A stretch of DNA of 64,000 bases, from NCBI RefSeq assembly GCF_022758235.1, contig NZ_JALEBG010000001.1:1240001-1304000 (forward strand), in the 5' to 3' direction. The position numbers and the translations under genes are program-made. Origin of the DNA: Pontibacter liquoris (GTDB taxonomy: Bacteria > Bacteroidota > Bacteroidia > Cytophagales > Hymenobacteraceae). Under the pieces are notes generated by a model. That model ran no database searches and had not been told where the DNA came from. It worked only from the letters and a program-made list of their open reading frames with translations. This document shows, in pieces, positions 24,715 to 32,724 of this stretch (position 1 is the stretch's first letter; the number at the start of each line of letters is the position of its first letter).

Positions 24715-25593
24715 ATGAAAGAACAACGTGATAACCGGCCCGTGGAGAAATCCCTGAAAGAGTATGCCCGAGGCATAGCGGGGGGCTTGCTGTTCAGTTT
24801 TCCGTTGCTGTATACCATGGAAGTATGGTGGATCGGTTTTATCGTTACCCCGCTGCAACTGATCATGCTCATCGTAGCCACCTATATTTTACTGCTTGGC
24901 TACAACCACTTTGCCGGCATGCGGGCCGATGCTTCCCTGCGCACGGTAGTGATTGACTCTGTGGAGGAAATGGGCATCGGCATCTTGATCTCCTTTATTT
25001 TGTTGCTGCTGCTCAACCGGATCGACTTTGACAGTATGTCTCTGAGTGAAGTGGTCGGAAAGACGCTGGTGGAGGCCATGGCCGTATCGATTGGCGTATC
25101 GATCGGGACTGCCCAGCTAGGCGGCGGCAATGATGATGAAGAAGAAAAGGAGCGCGATGAAGTGAACAAGGCCTTTTGGGCAAACGCCAGCTGGTGGCAG
25201 CAAAAAGCAGGGCTGGTGGTGCTGGCTTTATGCGGCAGCGTGCTGATTGGCGGAAACGTAGCGCCCACCGAGGAAGTGACCATGCTGGCCTTTGAATCCA
25301 CCCCGGTGCACATCCTGCTGATGGCGGTTTTCTCGCTGGTGCTGAGCGCGCTGGTAGTTTTCTTCAGCGATTTTAAAGGTACCGTACGCCGGACCGGTAC
25401 CAACTCAGTGGCCATCGAAGTTATAACCGATACCTGCCTTACCTATCTTGTAGCGTTAGGCTCTTCGGCGGTGTGTCTTTGGTTCTTCGGGCGCTTTGAT
25501 GGCGTCGTTTTTCAGGTAGCTTTTGCGCAATGCATTGTGCTGGGCGTGCTTTCGTCGCTTGGTGCTTCGGCGGGCCGGCTGCTGATAAAATAA
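24715..25593 (+). CDS. TIGR02587 family membrane protein
   Basis: 292 residues with about seven membrane helices (GGLLFSFPLLYTMEVWWIGF, LIMLIVATYILLLGYNHF, MGIGILISFILLLLLN and so on). It matches the integral membrane family TIGR02587 (DUF2391) in order of helices and in the conserved SVEEMGIGILISF and EALVEAMAVSIGVSIGT-like blocks. An acidic loop (GGNDDEEEKERDE) separates the halves. It is followed after 25 bases by a TIGR02588-type protein and then a cyanophycinase, so a three-gene operon is likely. The family has no established activity. Confidence 0.88.
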   Translation: MKEQRDNRPVEKSLKEYARGIAGGLLFSFPLLYTMEVWWIGFIVTPLQLIMLIVATYILLLGYNHFAGMRADASLRTVVIDSVEEMGIGILISFILLLLLNRIDFDSMSLSEVVGKTLVEAMAVSIGVSIGTAQLGGGNDDEEEKERDEVNKAFWANASWWQQKAGLVVLALCGSVLIGGNVAPTEEVTMLAFESTPVHILLMAVFSLVLSALVVFFSDFKGTVRRTGTNSVAIEVITDTCLTYLVALGSSAVCLWFFGRFDGVVFQVAFAQCIVLGVLSSLGASAGRLLIK

Positions 25594-25618
25594 AGTTCGA
25601 CAAGGTTTTAAACTGTTT

Positions 25619-26026
25619 ATGGATCATAAAAAGAACACTGCTGCCGACGACAGCAAAAATCTGCTGGAATGGGTGGTGTTTTATGTAAGCTTACTGTTAA
25701 TTCTGATCATACTTGGTTACCTGGGCTACAAGGCTTATATCTATAAGCCCTCAGCCCCGGACCTGCTGGTAACCTACCGGCATGATCCTTCGAAGTATGC
25801 GCCTTACCGCTACCATATACAGGTAAAAAACCAGGGAGGCGAAACAGCCGAGGGGGTGAACGTGGAGCTTGTGTTAGAACAGGCCGGAGAAGAACTGGAG
25901 GCGGCAGAACTCCAGATCCCTTACTCGCCAAGAGCCTCCCTGCGGGAAGGGTGGGTGAACTTTAAAACCAATCCAATTACGGCCGACACGATAATAGCCC
26001 GGGTGATGAGCTATAAAAAACCCTGA
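25619..26026 (+). CDS. TIGR02588 family protein (single-pass membrane)
   Basis: 135 residues: a short acidic N-terminus, a strong membrane helix (about 18-44, LLEWVVFYVSLLLILIILGY) and a soluble beta-rich domain with PDLLVTYRHDPSKYAPYRYHIQVKNQGGETAEGVNVEL, similar to CARDB-like outer domains. This agrees with TIGR02588, which is regularly encoded next to TIGR02587. Function unknown; gene order here conserves that pairing. The domain would face the periplasm. Confidence 0.85.
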   Translation: MDHKKNTAADDSKNLLEWVVFYVSLLLILIILGYLGYKAYIYKPSAPDLLVTYRHDPSKYAPYRYHIQVKNQGGETAEGVNVELVLEQAGEELEAAELQIPYSPRASLREGWVNFKTNPITADTIIARVMSYKKP

Positions 26027-26067
26027 TCAGCAACTTAGCGCTTCAAGAAAAGAAAGGAGTAACAACA

Positions 26068-27048
26068 ATGGCAAAGAAAAACGAACCAGCGCACGAGGAA
26101 GAGCAAAAAAAGCCTGAGAATGAGGCACAGCAGCAACAGGCGGTGAAGCACGGAAGGCGCAGGCTGGTATCCGCGCGTGGCAAAGAACACCAGGCGGCTC
26201 CTATCCCAAAGGGGATTCTGCTGGCCATCGGCGGCAAAGAGGACAAGGGTGAGCAGGACTTAAAAGAAGAACAAAAGCGAAACACGGATTTTGAGAGCTA
26301 TGAGATATTAAAATACTTTACCTCCGAGCTAAAAGGCAGTAACCCCCTGATCGTTGTGGTGCCAACGGCCTCTAGTGTGCCGGCAGCCATTGCGCAGGAT
26401 TATATCAAAGCCTTCAAAGAAATAGGGTATACCAATGTGGAGGTGCTTGACATCCGCAGCCGCCAGGATGCGAATAAGCCGGAGTTTGTTGAGCTGGTAG
26501 AGCGCGCTGCCGGGATCATGTTTCCAGGCGGTGACCAGCTGCGCCTGACAGCCATTTTGGGCGGCTCTCAGGTTTTGCAGCTCATGAAAGAGCGCTATAC
26601 CTACGACGAGGGATTTATTGTGGCCGGTACCAGTGCCGGGGCCACGGCCATGTCCACGCCGATGATCTATGAAGGGGAAACCCAGGGAGGCTACATCAAA
26701 GGCGATGTGCGCATTACAACTGGGCTGGAGTTTATGAAAAACGTGGCCATTGATACGCATTTTATACAACGGGGCCGCATTGTACGCATGTCGCAGGCCA
26801 TTGCTACTAACCCGGGGTGCATTGGCATCGGCCTGGAGGAGGATACAGCCATTTGTGTAGAACGGGGCAAAGACATCCGCGTACTTGGGAGCGGCCTGGT
26901 AACGATTGTAGACGGATTAGATATAACCACCACGAATATTTATGATATTAAGACCGGAGAGCCTTTCTCTGTCAGAGATATGCGGGTGCACCTGCTGGCA
27001 CCAGGCGATACCTATGTGCTTCCGTTCTATGACCAGTTGCATATTTAA
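26068..27048 (+). CDS. Cyanophycinase (peptidase family S51)
   Basis: 326 residues. The catalytic serine nucleophile is Ser189 in GTSAGATAMS, preceded by VPTASS and FPGGDQLRL, all characteristic of cyanophycinase (class I glutamine amidotransferase-like fold). The C-terminus YVLPFYDQLHI fits the family. It hydrolyses cyanophycin to beta-Asp-Arg dipeptides. Unusually, the first about 45 residues are a charged, Lys/Glu/Gln-rich extension (KKPENEAQQQQ) without signal peptide. An unusually clear SD (AGAAAGGAG, about eight bases before ATG) is present. No cyanophycin synthetase or isoaspartyl dipeptidase is in the window. It is the third gene after TIGR02587/TIGR02588, and is followed by a 27-bp terminator. 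Confidence 0.92.
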   Translation: MAKKNEPAHEEEQKKPENEAQQQQAVKHGRRRLVSARGKEHQAAPIPKGILLAIGGKEDKGEQDLKEEQKRNTDFESYEILKYFTSELKGSNPLIVVVPTASSVPAAIAQDYIKAFKEIGYTNVEVLDIRSRQDANKPEFVELVERAAGIMFPGGDQLRLTAILGGSQVLQLMKERYTYDEGFIVAGTSAGATAMSTPMIYEGETQGGYIKGDVRITTGLEFMKNVAIDTHFIQRGRIVRMSQAIATNPGCIGIGLEEDTAICVERGKDIRVLGSGLVTIVDGLDITTTNIYDIKTGEPFSVRDMRVHLLAPGDTYVLPFYDQLHI

Positions 27049-27069
27049 GCCCATTGTTGCCAACGAACG

Positions 27070-27123
27070 GTTAAAAAGCCCGGAGGTAAAGCTCAGCTGA
27101 GCTTTACCTCCGGGCTTTTTAAC
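27070..27123. terminator. Bidirectional intrinsic terminator, 54-bp perfect palindrome
   Basis: The arms 27070-27096 and 27097-27123 are exactly complementary (27 bp each), so the whole is a gap-free palindrome with the centre CAGCTG. Both ends carry A5/T5 tracts. It ends the cyanophycinase operon at 22 bases after the stop. Confidence 0.92.
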
Positions 27124-27405
27124 GTGATGCCCTTGCGGGCTGCCAGCCATTGCAGGGCAATATTTCCCTTATACTTGATATGGAGTTAATGAAAACGTTT
27201 ACAAGGTATAAATGCCTGATCACCTGAAAACAACAGGCGTTAACAGGAAGGTAAGCACCAACGCTGCTGCCCCAGAAAGCAGGCCCCTGGCAAGCTTAAT
27301 CGGTTAAATACGTGTTTATCTTTCGTCCTGCGGCTCTTTTAGCCCGTTTAATAAAGGGAAGCGATCTGTTTAAAAGACAGGGTAGCAGCACAAAACCAAA
27401 AGATC
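27124..27405. other. Spacer before the hydrophilic protein gene
   Basis: 282 bases with a heptamer at 27170-27176 and a near-match to the -7 element (TATCTTTC about 80 bases before the start at 27406). No supported gene. Confidence 0.4.
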
Positions 27406-27813
27406 ATGACTAGTTATAACGACCAAGACCCCATGGATTTGCATGAATCCGGTAATCCCCTGAGCCGGAGCGAGCAAAACAACAACAGCGAAGGGAGGGA
27501 CGATGCCGCCCGCAACGTGGCCAGGCAACAGGATAATAAGAGCAGCACACCGGCCGAAAACGAGTCAGGCAGCAAGTATGGCTCCGGTTCCATGCGCGGA
27601 AACGAATCTACCACAAACCGTGGCAGCTACTCACAAGGCAATTATGAAGCGCCCCAGAGTGTGCCTAATAGCCATGAAAGGCGCCAGGGTACGCATGCAT
27701 ACAGCAATTTTATAAACTATAACTATGGCTCCCCAGAAAAGCAGCAGGATAACCCTGCCGGCGATGACAGCACCGGTAACAATCGCACTCCGACCAATCC
27801 TGACCAGGCATAA
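27406..27813 (+). CDS. Hydrophilic low-complexity protein (hydrophilin-like)
   Basis: 135 residues, almost wholly Asn, Ser, Gly, Asp, Glu, Gln, Arg and Thr, with few hydrophobics and no Cys. It has SYSQGNYEAPQ and YSNFINYNYGSPEKQQ patches but less Tyr/Arg than the three Tyr/Arg-rich proteins of this window, and three Lys, so it is a looser relative. No signal peptide. Its composition fits hydrophilins that protect against desiccation or osmotic stress. It has its own downstream terminator and lies after the cyanophycinase operon with independent transcription likely. Confidence 0.65.
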   Translation: MTSYNDQDPMDLHESGNPLSRSEQNNNSEGRDDAARNVARQQDNKSSTPAENESGSKYGSGSMRGNESTTNRGSYSQGNYEAPQSVPNSHERRQGTHAYSNFINYNYGSPEKQQDNPAGDDSTGNNRTPTNPDQA

Positions 27814-27877
27814 AGTCTTCCGAAGCGCCCTATTACAGCAGCGAATAATCTGAGCTTAGAGCTGTTCTCATAGATTT

Positions 27878-27909
27878 GAAAAGCCTGCAACTTTGCAGGC
27901 TTTTCTTTT
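27878..27909 (+). terminator. Intrinsic terminator after the hydrophilic protein gene
   Basis: The arms GAAAAGCCTGCAA (27878-27890) and TTGCAGGCTTTTC (27893-27905) are perfect, with a short CT centre and a following TTTT run. It fits termination 65 bases after the stop. Confidence 0.85.
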
Positions 27910-27966
27910 GGCAACGCCTCTTTTCGTAGAAACCAGCGCGGGGCCAGGACATGAAAAGTTTGCGCT

Positions 27967-28019
27967 AAAATAAAAACCACTTTCATTACCAGCAGCAGCT
28001 GCCAGTAATGAAAGTGGTT
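27967..28019 (-). terminator. Intrinsic terminator of the DUF1737 gene
   Basis: The arms 27975-27989 (AACCACTTTCATTAC) and 28005-28019 pair perfectly; on the minus strand the stem is followed by TTTTATTTTAG. It lies 32 bases beyond the stop of the gene at 28051. Confidence 0.8.
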
Positions 28020-28050
28020 AAACCTTTGGCTTGATGGTTGCTGAAAAAAG

Positions 28051-28263
28051 CTATTCAATCCATTTTGTACGCTTCTTTATAACAGCAGCCGGATACTGGC
28101 GCTGTAACTTCACGGTATCACTCAACTTGCGTACTAACTGCTGGGCATAGCCATCCGAATGCTCCAGTATACCGCCTTTCAATTTCCAACCCATGGGTAT
28201 AAAACCAGCTACTTCTGTGGCCAGTACTTCTAAATTTGGTGCTACGACTATATTGTATTCCAT
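28051..28263 (-). CDS. DUF1737-like small protein
   Basis: 70 residues from ATG 28263 (MEYNIVVAPN); a GTG one codon upstream is an alternative. The segment LEVLATEVAGFIPMGWKLKGGILE matches the short DUF1737 pattern (a helix, then GW-x-x-x-GG, a strand). The C-terminus is basic (IKKRTKWIE). Function unknown. It lies in an A/T-rich neighbourhood with its own terminator; the kinase gene ends 278 bases upstream of its start on the same strand. Confidence 0.72.
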   Translation of the reverse strand: MEYNIVVAPNLEVLATEVAGFIPMGWKLKGGILEHSDGYAQQLVRKLSDTVKLQRQYPAAVIKKRTKWIE

Positions 28264-28540
28264 CACGATTAAAACTAACTATACCCAAGGTATAATTTTT
28301 TTTAATACGTTGTATCGGCCAGCTACGAAAAAGTTGTTATTTAGGTTACAATCGTTTTAAATTTTATTTCTAAATAAAAATATTTAAATCAAACTAGCCT
28401 GTTATGGCTTATTATATAGGTTTAATGCTATAAAATAAAATATTCCGTTCTGCTGATTTCTAACATTAGTTTAAGAACAGCCTATATTTCAACATTGAAG
28501 ACCGGCACACGCATAGGCAGTAGTAAATTATACTTATTTG
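28264..28540. other. A/T-rich spacer downstream of the sensor kinase
   Basis: 277 bases, strikingly A/T-rich (long runs of A/T around 28295-28480) relative to the surroundings. It should contain the promoter of the DUF1737 gene. One TATACTT heptamer at 28530-28536. No exact TAnnTTTG site on the minus strand. Confidence 0.5.
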
Positions 28541-29857
28541 CTATTTGTCCTGTGTTAAGAAGTTGATTTTAAAGCAGGTATGGCCTGTTTCGTCGCAGGT
28601 GAGGGAAAAGGTAAAGCCATGGTTTACCAGAATATCCCGAATCATGGTCAGGCCAATACCCTGGCCGTTTTTCTTGGTAGTATAAAAGGGGGTGAACAAA
28701 TGGGGACGTACCTGCTCCGGAATACCGGCGCCGTTATCTGTAATAGTGAGCAGGGGCGGGTGGAGCTGGGTGCGAACCGTAATCTGGCTGTTGGGCTTGT
28801 CTATTGCTTCCAGGGCATTTTTGAGGATGTTGAGCAGCGCCTGCTCCATCTGCTGCCCGTCCAGCGGAACCAGGAGCGGCTGCGCGGCCAGCTGCCAGAT
28901 AAAGGCAATATGGCGGCGTTCCAGCTCGGGCTGCAGTAGGCGGTGCAGGCTTTTGAGCAGTTCATGCACATCGGTCGGCTCTTTCAGGGGTTTGGGCAGG
29001 CGCACAACCTCGGCAAAGTTGCTCATAAATCTGCTCAGATTGGCATTGCGCTCCGTGGCTACCTGCAGCACGTGGGCAAAATCCGGTTGGTGCTCTGCCT
29101 CGAGCTGCGAAGTATAAAATCCAAGCGAGCCCAGGATGGAGTTGATGGCCCCCGTCGTATTGTTAACTTCATGCGACATGACCCGGATCACTTTTTCATA
29201 AGCCTGCCGCTCGTTTTGCAGGATCGCCTCGGTGAGCTCCTCGATCAGTATAAAATAGTGCTGAAAGCCTCTGTCGAGGAAATGGGCGCGGTGGCAGCGG
29301 TAGATCCAGGTGCCCTGTATGCGGAAGGTGGTAGACTGGCCGTTGGGCAGATCTTTTAATTTAGCGCCCCAGGCGCCGGGCAGCTGGCTCACATGCCGGC
29401 CCAGCAGTTCTTCGGGCTGCATGTTCAGAAAACGCTCTGCGGCCGGGTTTATACTTTCCACCTGGTTGTCGAAGCCCAACAGGATAATGCCGGCAGGGGA
29501 GGCCTGGATGAGCTTTTCGAGCAGGAAGTGCTTTTCGGCCTGGGCTACGCGCTCGTGCCGCAGCTGGTCTATCATGCGGTTATACACGTTTACCAGTTCA
29601 TCGAGTTCACGCTGCCCTACAGCTGTAAATTTTGTTGAGAAGTCTTTGTCGCGGATAGACTCGATGCCGGCCAAAATCAGCTTTAAAGGTTGGAAAAATG
29701 CGTGGTAGAGCTGTGCCGTTACAAAGATCGAGGCAAGTATAACCAGCTCCATCACCAGGAAAAGCAGCTTGTTCTGCAGCAGCAGGAAGTAGGCCATCAC
29801 CCCCAGCAGCGCATGTACCAGCACGGCAAAGAAAATGAACTTAGTCCGCAGGCTCAT
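28541..29857 (-). CDS. Sensor histidine kinase, NtrY-like
   Basis: 438 residues. Two N-terminal membrane helices (about 7-26 and 30-52) are followed by a HAMP-like linker (FFQPLKLILAGIESIRDKDFSTKF), a PAS domain (about 115-215, LLGFDNQVESINPAAERFLNMQPEELLG), a dimerisation helix with the phosphoacceptor His in RVMSHEVNN, and a C-terminal ATPase with N-box (LNILKNALEAI), DNGAGIP and GQGIGLTM. The periplasmic loop between the helices is nearly absent, so it probably senses membrane or cytoplasmic signals. The gene starts 17 bases inside the end of the NtrC-like regulator, so the two are translationally coupled partners; the adjacent efflux operon is the obvious target. Confidence 0.93.
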   Translation of the reverse strand: MSLRTKFIFFAVLVHALLGVMAYFLLLQNKLLFLVMELVILASIFVTAQLYHAFFQPLKLILAGIESIRDKDFSTKFTAVGQRELDELVNVYNRMIDQLRHERVAQAEKHFLLEKLIQASPAGIILLGFDNQVESINPAAERFLNMQPEELLGRHVSQLPGAWGAKLKDLPNGQSTTFRIQGTWIYRCHRAHFLDRGFQHYFILIEELTEAILQNERQAYEKVIRVMSHEVNNTTGAINSILGSLGFYTSQLEAEHQPDFAHVLQVATERNANLSRFMSNFAEVVRLPKPLKEPTDVHELLKSLHRLLQPELERRHIAFIWQLAAQPLLVPLDGQQMEQALLNILKNALEAIDKPNSQITVRTQLHPPLLTITDNGAGIPEQVRPHLFTPFYTTKKNGQGIGLTMIRDILVNHGFTFSLTCDETGHTCFKINFLTQDK

Positions 29858-31223
29858 ACGGGATGTTAAACTTATCGAGGCGACGGTACAGCGCAGCGCG
29901 GCTCAGGCCCAGCGCCCGGGCTACTTTGCTGATGTTATTTTGATAATAACTCATCGACTTCTTGATCATGGAAGCTTCTAGCTCATCGAGCGTCATGGTG
30001 CCTACAGCTGGCAGGGCTTTATCGCCGGGCTTGGCCGGGCTTTGCTGTGCCTGGGCCTGAAAATCATCCGCCTCCAGCATTTCATTTTCGGCCACCAGCA
30101 CAGTACGTTCCACCAGGTTCTTCAGCTCGCGGATGTTGCCGGGCAGTTGCAGGCCTTTGAGCCATTGCAGGGCCCTCGGGCTTACCTGTAGGTCGGGGCG
30201 GTGATAGGTCTTTTTAAGGTTGTTTACAAAATACTGCACCAGCAGCGGGATGTCGTCCTCGCGCTCGCGCAGGGCCGGCAGCTTTACCTTGATCAGGTTA
30301 ATGCGATAGTATAGATCTTCCCGGAATCGGCCTTCTTCCACCAGCTTGGCCAGGTCCTTGTTGGTGGCGCACACCACCCGGATGTCAAGCTTGCGGGAGC
30401 GGCTGTCGCCCAGCACTTCGTAGGTACGGTCCTGGAGCACGCGTAGCAGTTTTACCTGGCTGTTGAGGTCCAGCTCGCCAATCTCGTCCAGGAAAATGGT
30501 GCCTTTGTTGGCCATCTCGAAGCGGCCCACGCGGTCGGCCTTGGCGTCGGTAAAGGCGCCGCGTTTGTGGCCAAACATTTCGCTCTCGAAGAGGCTGGCT
30601 GAAATACCGCCCAGGTTCACTTTCACAAAAGGCTGCGCTTTGCGGCCGCTGTTGCGGTGCACGGCCTCGGCAATCAGCTCCTTGCCCGTACCACTCTCGC
30701 CTTCGATGAGAACCGAGGCATCGGTGGGTGCTATCTGGCCTATCTTTTTTAAGATCTGCAGGAGTTGTGGGTCCTGGCCCACAATGTTGCCCAGGTCATA
30801 CTGCTGGTCCAGCTTTTTGCGGGTAAGGGCGCCCCCACTGGTCTCTGCCGTTTGCTCCGACAAACTCAGAGCGGTGCGCACGGCCTGCAGCAGGTACTCG
30901 TTGCTCCAGGGCTTGGTCACAAAATCGGCGGCGCCCAGCCGCATGCCTTCCACAGCAAGGCTGATAGAACCCCAGCCGGTGATCAGGATAACGGGCAGAT
31001 CGGGCAGCAGCTTCTTGAATTTTGCCAGCAGGTCGAGCCCGTCATTTCCGGTGGTATCGATGGAAAAGTTCATGTCCATGATGGCCAGCTGAAACGCATG
31101 TAGCCCGGCCAGCTGCAGTGCCTCCTGCGGGTTGGCCGCTTCGCGGGTTTTATACCCCGCCTGTTTCAGCATCAGGCTGATCGAGGCTCGTACGGCCATA
31201 TCATCATCAATTATCAGGATCAT
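29841..31223 (-). CDS. Sigma-54-dependent response regulator, NtrC family
   Basis: 460 residues from ATG 31223 (MILIIDDDMA); a 60-codon upstream extension of the frame is rejected. The receiver (1-120) has the acidic pair in IIDDD and phosphoacceptor Asp in IMDMNF. The AAA+ domain (about 150-370) has Walker A GESGTGKE, Walker B FLDEIGELD, the R-finger region, and the sigma-54 contact loop as GAFTDA rather than GAFTGA, a variant of the loop. The C-terminal Fis-type HTH is NISKVARALGLSRAALYRRLDK. It pairs with the overlapping kinase downstream. Its promoter region has a TAnnTTTG site and TAGCTA repeats. Confidence 0.94.
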   Translation of the reverse strand: MILIIDDDMAVRASISLMLKQAGYKTREAANPQEALQLAGLHAFQLAIMDMNFSIDTTGNDGLDLLAKFKKLLPDLPVILITGWGSISLAVEGMRLGAADFVTKPWSNEYLLQAVRTALSLSEQTAETSGGALTRKKLDQQYDLGNIVGQDPQLLQILKKIGQIAPTDASVLIEGESGTGKELIAEAVHRNSGRKAQPFVKVNLGGISASLFESEMFGHKRGAFTDAKADRVGRFEMANKGTIFLDEIGELDLNSQVKLLRVLQDRTYEVLGDSRSRKLDIRVVCATNKDLAKLVEEGRFREDLYYRINLIKVKLPALREREDDIPLLVQYFVNNLKKTYHRPDLQVSPRALQWLKGLQLPGNIRELKNLVERTVLVAENEMLEADDFQAQAQQSPAKPGDKALPAVGTMTLDELEASMIKKSMSYYQNNISKVARALGLSRAALYRRLDKFNIPYEPAD

Positions 31224-31270
31224 GGAGGTGAATTTCTGGTATAAATATAGCAAATTGTGGTAAGAGAAAT

Positions 31271-31309
31271 TAGCTAAAATATAGCTATTGTAGCTAATAC
31301 TCAAAGCTA
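31271..31309 (-). promoter_or_regulatory. Promoter (-7 TAGCTTTG) with repeated TAGCTA palindromes before the NtrC-type gene
   Basis: On the minus strand 31309-31302 reads TAGCTTTG, a TAnnTTTG match 79 bases before the start codon. Around the predicted start site are three self-complementary TAGCTA hexamers at 31271-31276, 31282-31287 and 31291-31296, and a fourth related AAGCTA at 31304-31309, spaced about 9-13 bases. They are placed like an operator for autoregulation. Confidence 0.45.
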
Positions 31310-31489
31310 ACTTTTCGCCTCGCCGGCTGGGCCTTACTTTTCTTCTTGATAAGAAAAATAGAGGGCTCCTACCTCCGTAAGCAAAAGAATCAAGACGCTC
31401 CAAACTCGCTGAACGCTCGAACAGTGGAGTGTCAAAACGTACACTTGGCTGAAGCTTTATCCTCTGTAGCGTATGAAACTAAGGGTAAC

Positions 31490-31522
31490 TATAGGGAAAA
31501 ACCACAATGGTTTTTCCCTATA
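31490..31522. terminator. Stem-loop at the end of the efflux operon
   Basis: The arms 31490-31504 and 31508-31522 are perfectly complementary (15 bp, TATAGGGAAAAACCA and its complement) with a CAA loop, 20 bases beyond the last permease stop at 31543. No T-run follows on the minus strand, so it may be a terminator without a tail or an RNA-processing hairpin; it separates the transporter from the regulator genes. Confidence 0.55.
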
Positions 31523-31542
31523 AGATAAGCTGGAGGTTTACT

Positions 31543-32724
31543 CTACTCTTCGTGCAGGGCCGTGGCCGGTTGTATAATGGCTGCCTGCCGGCTGGGGTAC
31601 AGCGCGCAAGCGGTGGTCAGCAGGTAGATAAGCACCACGGCACAAAGCAGGGCGGTCACATATACCTCCGGCTCTACCTGAAAGACGTGCAGCAACGGAA
31701 ACTGGACGGCGAACACTACCCCCAGCAGCAAGCCGAATGTGGCCAGCACCAGCACCTCCCCGATAAACTGCCGGTAGATCTGGCCGGAAGCTGCCCCCAG
31801 GGCGCGGCGCAGGCCGATTTCGCTGTTGCGGCGGCTGATGTTGTACCACAGCACGCCAAACAAACCCAGGGCCACGTTTAAGATCAGGAAACCGCAGACC
31901 AGCCCCAGCGCAATCATGGGAATCATGGTGAGTTTGGCTTTGTTCTGGCGCATTTTCTCCAGCGTGGATACTTCAAGCGTCCAGCCTTTGCCAATGCCTG
32001 CCAGCTCTTTTACCATCTTCTCTTCAAAGTCGATCCCGGTGCCAGGCTTAACCCTGATCAGGAGTTCGTTCCAGAAATAAGTCGGGTTCTTTTCAAAATT
32101 GATCCGGGTAAAGCAGGCCGGCTCTTCCGCAGCATATTCGCTGCCGGCCCGGAAATAATCGGTTACGCCCACTACCTGGAAGTTGGTGGTGTCGTTTACC
32201 TGAATCAGCTTTCCCAGTGCATCTTCCTGGCCAAATAATTTCTGCTGCATTGCCCGGTTGATCACAATGGGCTCGTGGTTGGAAGCATTGTCCTGTACTC
32301 CGAACCAGCGGCCCTGGCTTAGCTGCAGCTGCAGCACATCTTTAAAGTCATCCTGTACTTCATACACATCGGCCTGTATACCTTTTACACTGCCTGCAGA
32401 GAAGACATTATTCATCTGGCTAAAAGAAAAAGGCGCATTGCTTGAAGTTAAAGCGGCATACTCCACTTCCGGAAAAGAGCGCACCCGCTGCAGTACCTGC
32501 TCCTGGTTCTGGTGGTTAAGGGCAGCAGAGTCTGTCGCAGTCTGCATCGTGAGCAGCCACACATTTTCGTGTTCAAAGCCGAGCGGTTTGGTATAGTTGC
32601 GTACATTATAAAAAACCAGGCTCAGCACCCCGAAGAGCACCAGGAAGCAAAAGAAAATTTCCGTGATCAGCAAAAAGTTACTCTTCTTGCGGTTCCAGAT
32701 CAGTTTAAAAAGATGGCGTATCAT
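31543..32724 (-). CDS. ABC transporter permease, MacB/FtsX type (second subunit)
   Basis: 393 residues: an N-terminal membrane helix (about 18-40, LLITEIFFCFLVLFGVLSLVFY), a large periplasmic MacB_PCD domain, and three C-terminal helices of the FtsX/MacB core (MIPMIALGLVCGFLILNVALGLFGVLW, then RRNSEIGLRRALGAASGQI coupling segment, then VLVLATFGLLLGVVFAV and VTALLCAVVLIYLL). The RRNSEIGLRRALGA loop contacts the ATPase. A clear SD (AGGAGGT) precedes the ATG, and the start overlaps the previous permease by 4 bases. It is the last transporter gene of the operon; the two permeases should form a heterodimer. Confidence 0.92.
   Translation of the reverse strand: MIRHLFKLIWNRKKSNFLLITEIFFCFLVLFGVLSLVFYNVRNYTKPLGFEHENVWLLTMQTATDSAALNHQNQEQVLQRVRSFPEVEYAALTSSNAPFSFSQMNNVFSAGSVKGIQADVYEVQDDFKDVLQLQLSQGRWFGVQDNASNHEPIVINRAMQQKLFGQEDALGKLIQVNDTTNFQVVGVTDYFRAGSEYAAEEPACFTRINFEKNPTYFWNELLIRVKPGTGIDFEEKMVKELAGIGKGWTLEVSTLEKMRQNKAKLTMIPMIALGLVCGFLILNVALGLFGVLWYNISRRNSEIGLRRALGAASGQIYRQFIGEVLVLATFGLLLGVVFAVQFPLLHVFQVEPEVYVTALLCAVVLIYLLTTACALYPSRQAAIIQPATALHEE

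Noticed and set aside
24459..24881. Antisense frame of 140 codons overlapping the start of the TIGR02587 gene
   Set aside because: Shadows the real membrane-protein gene and its spacer, with no domain.
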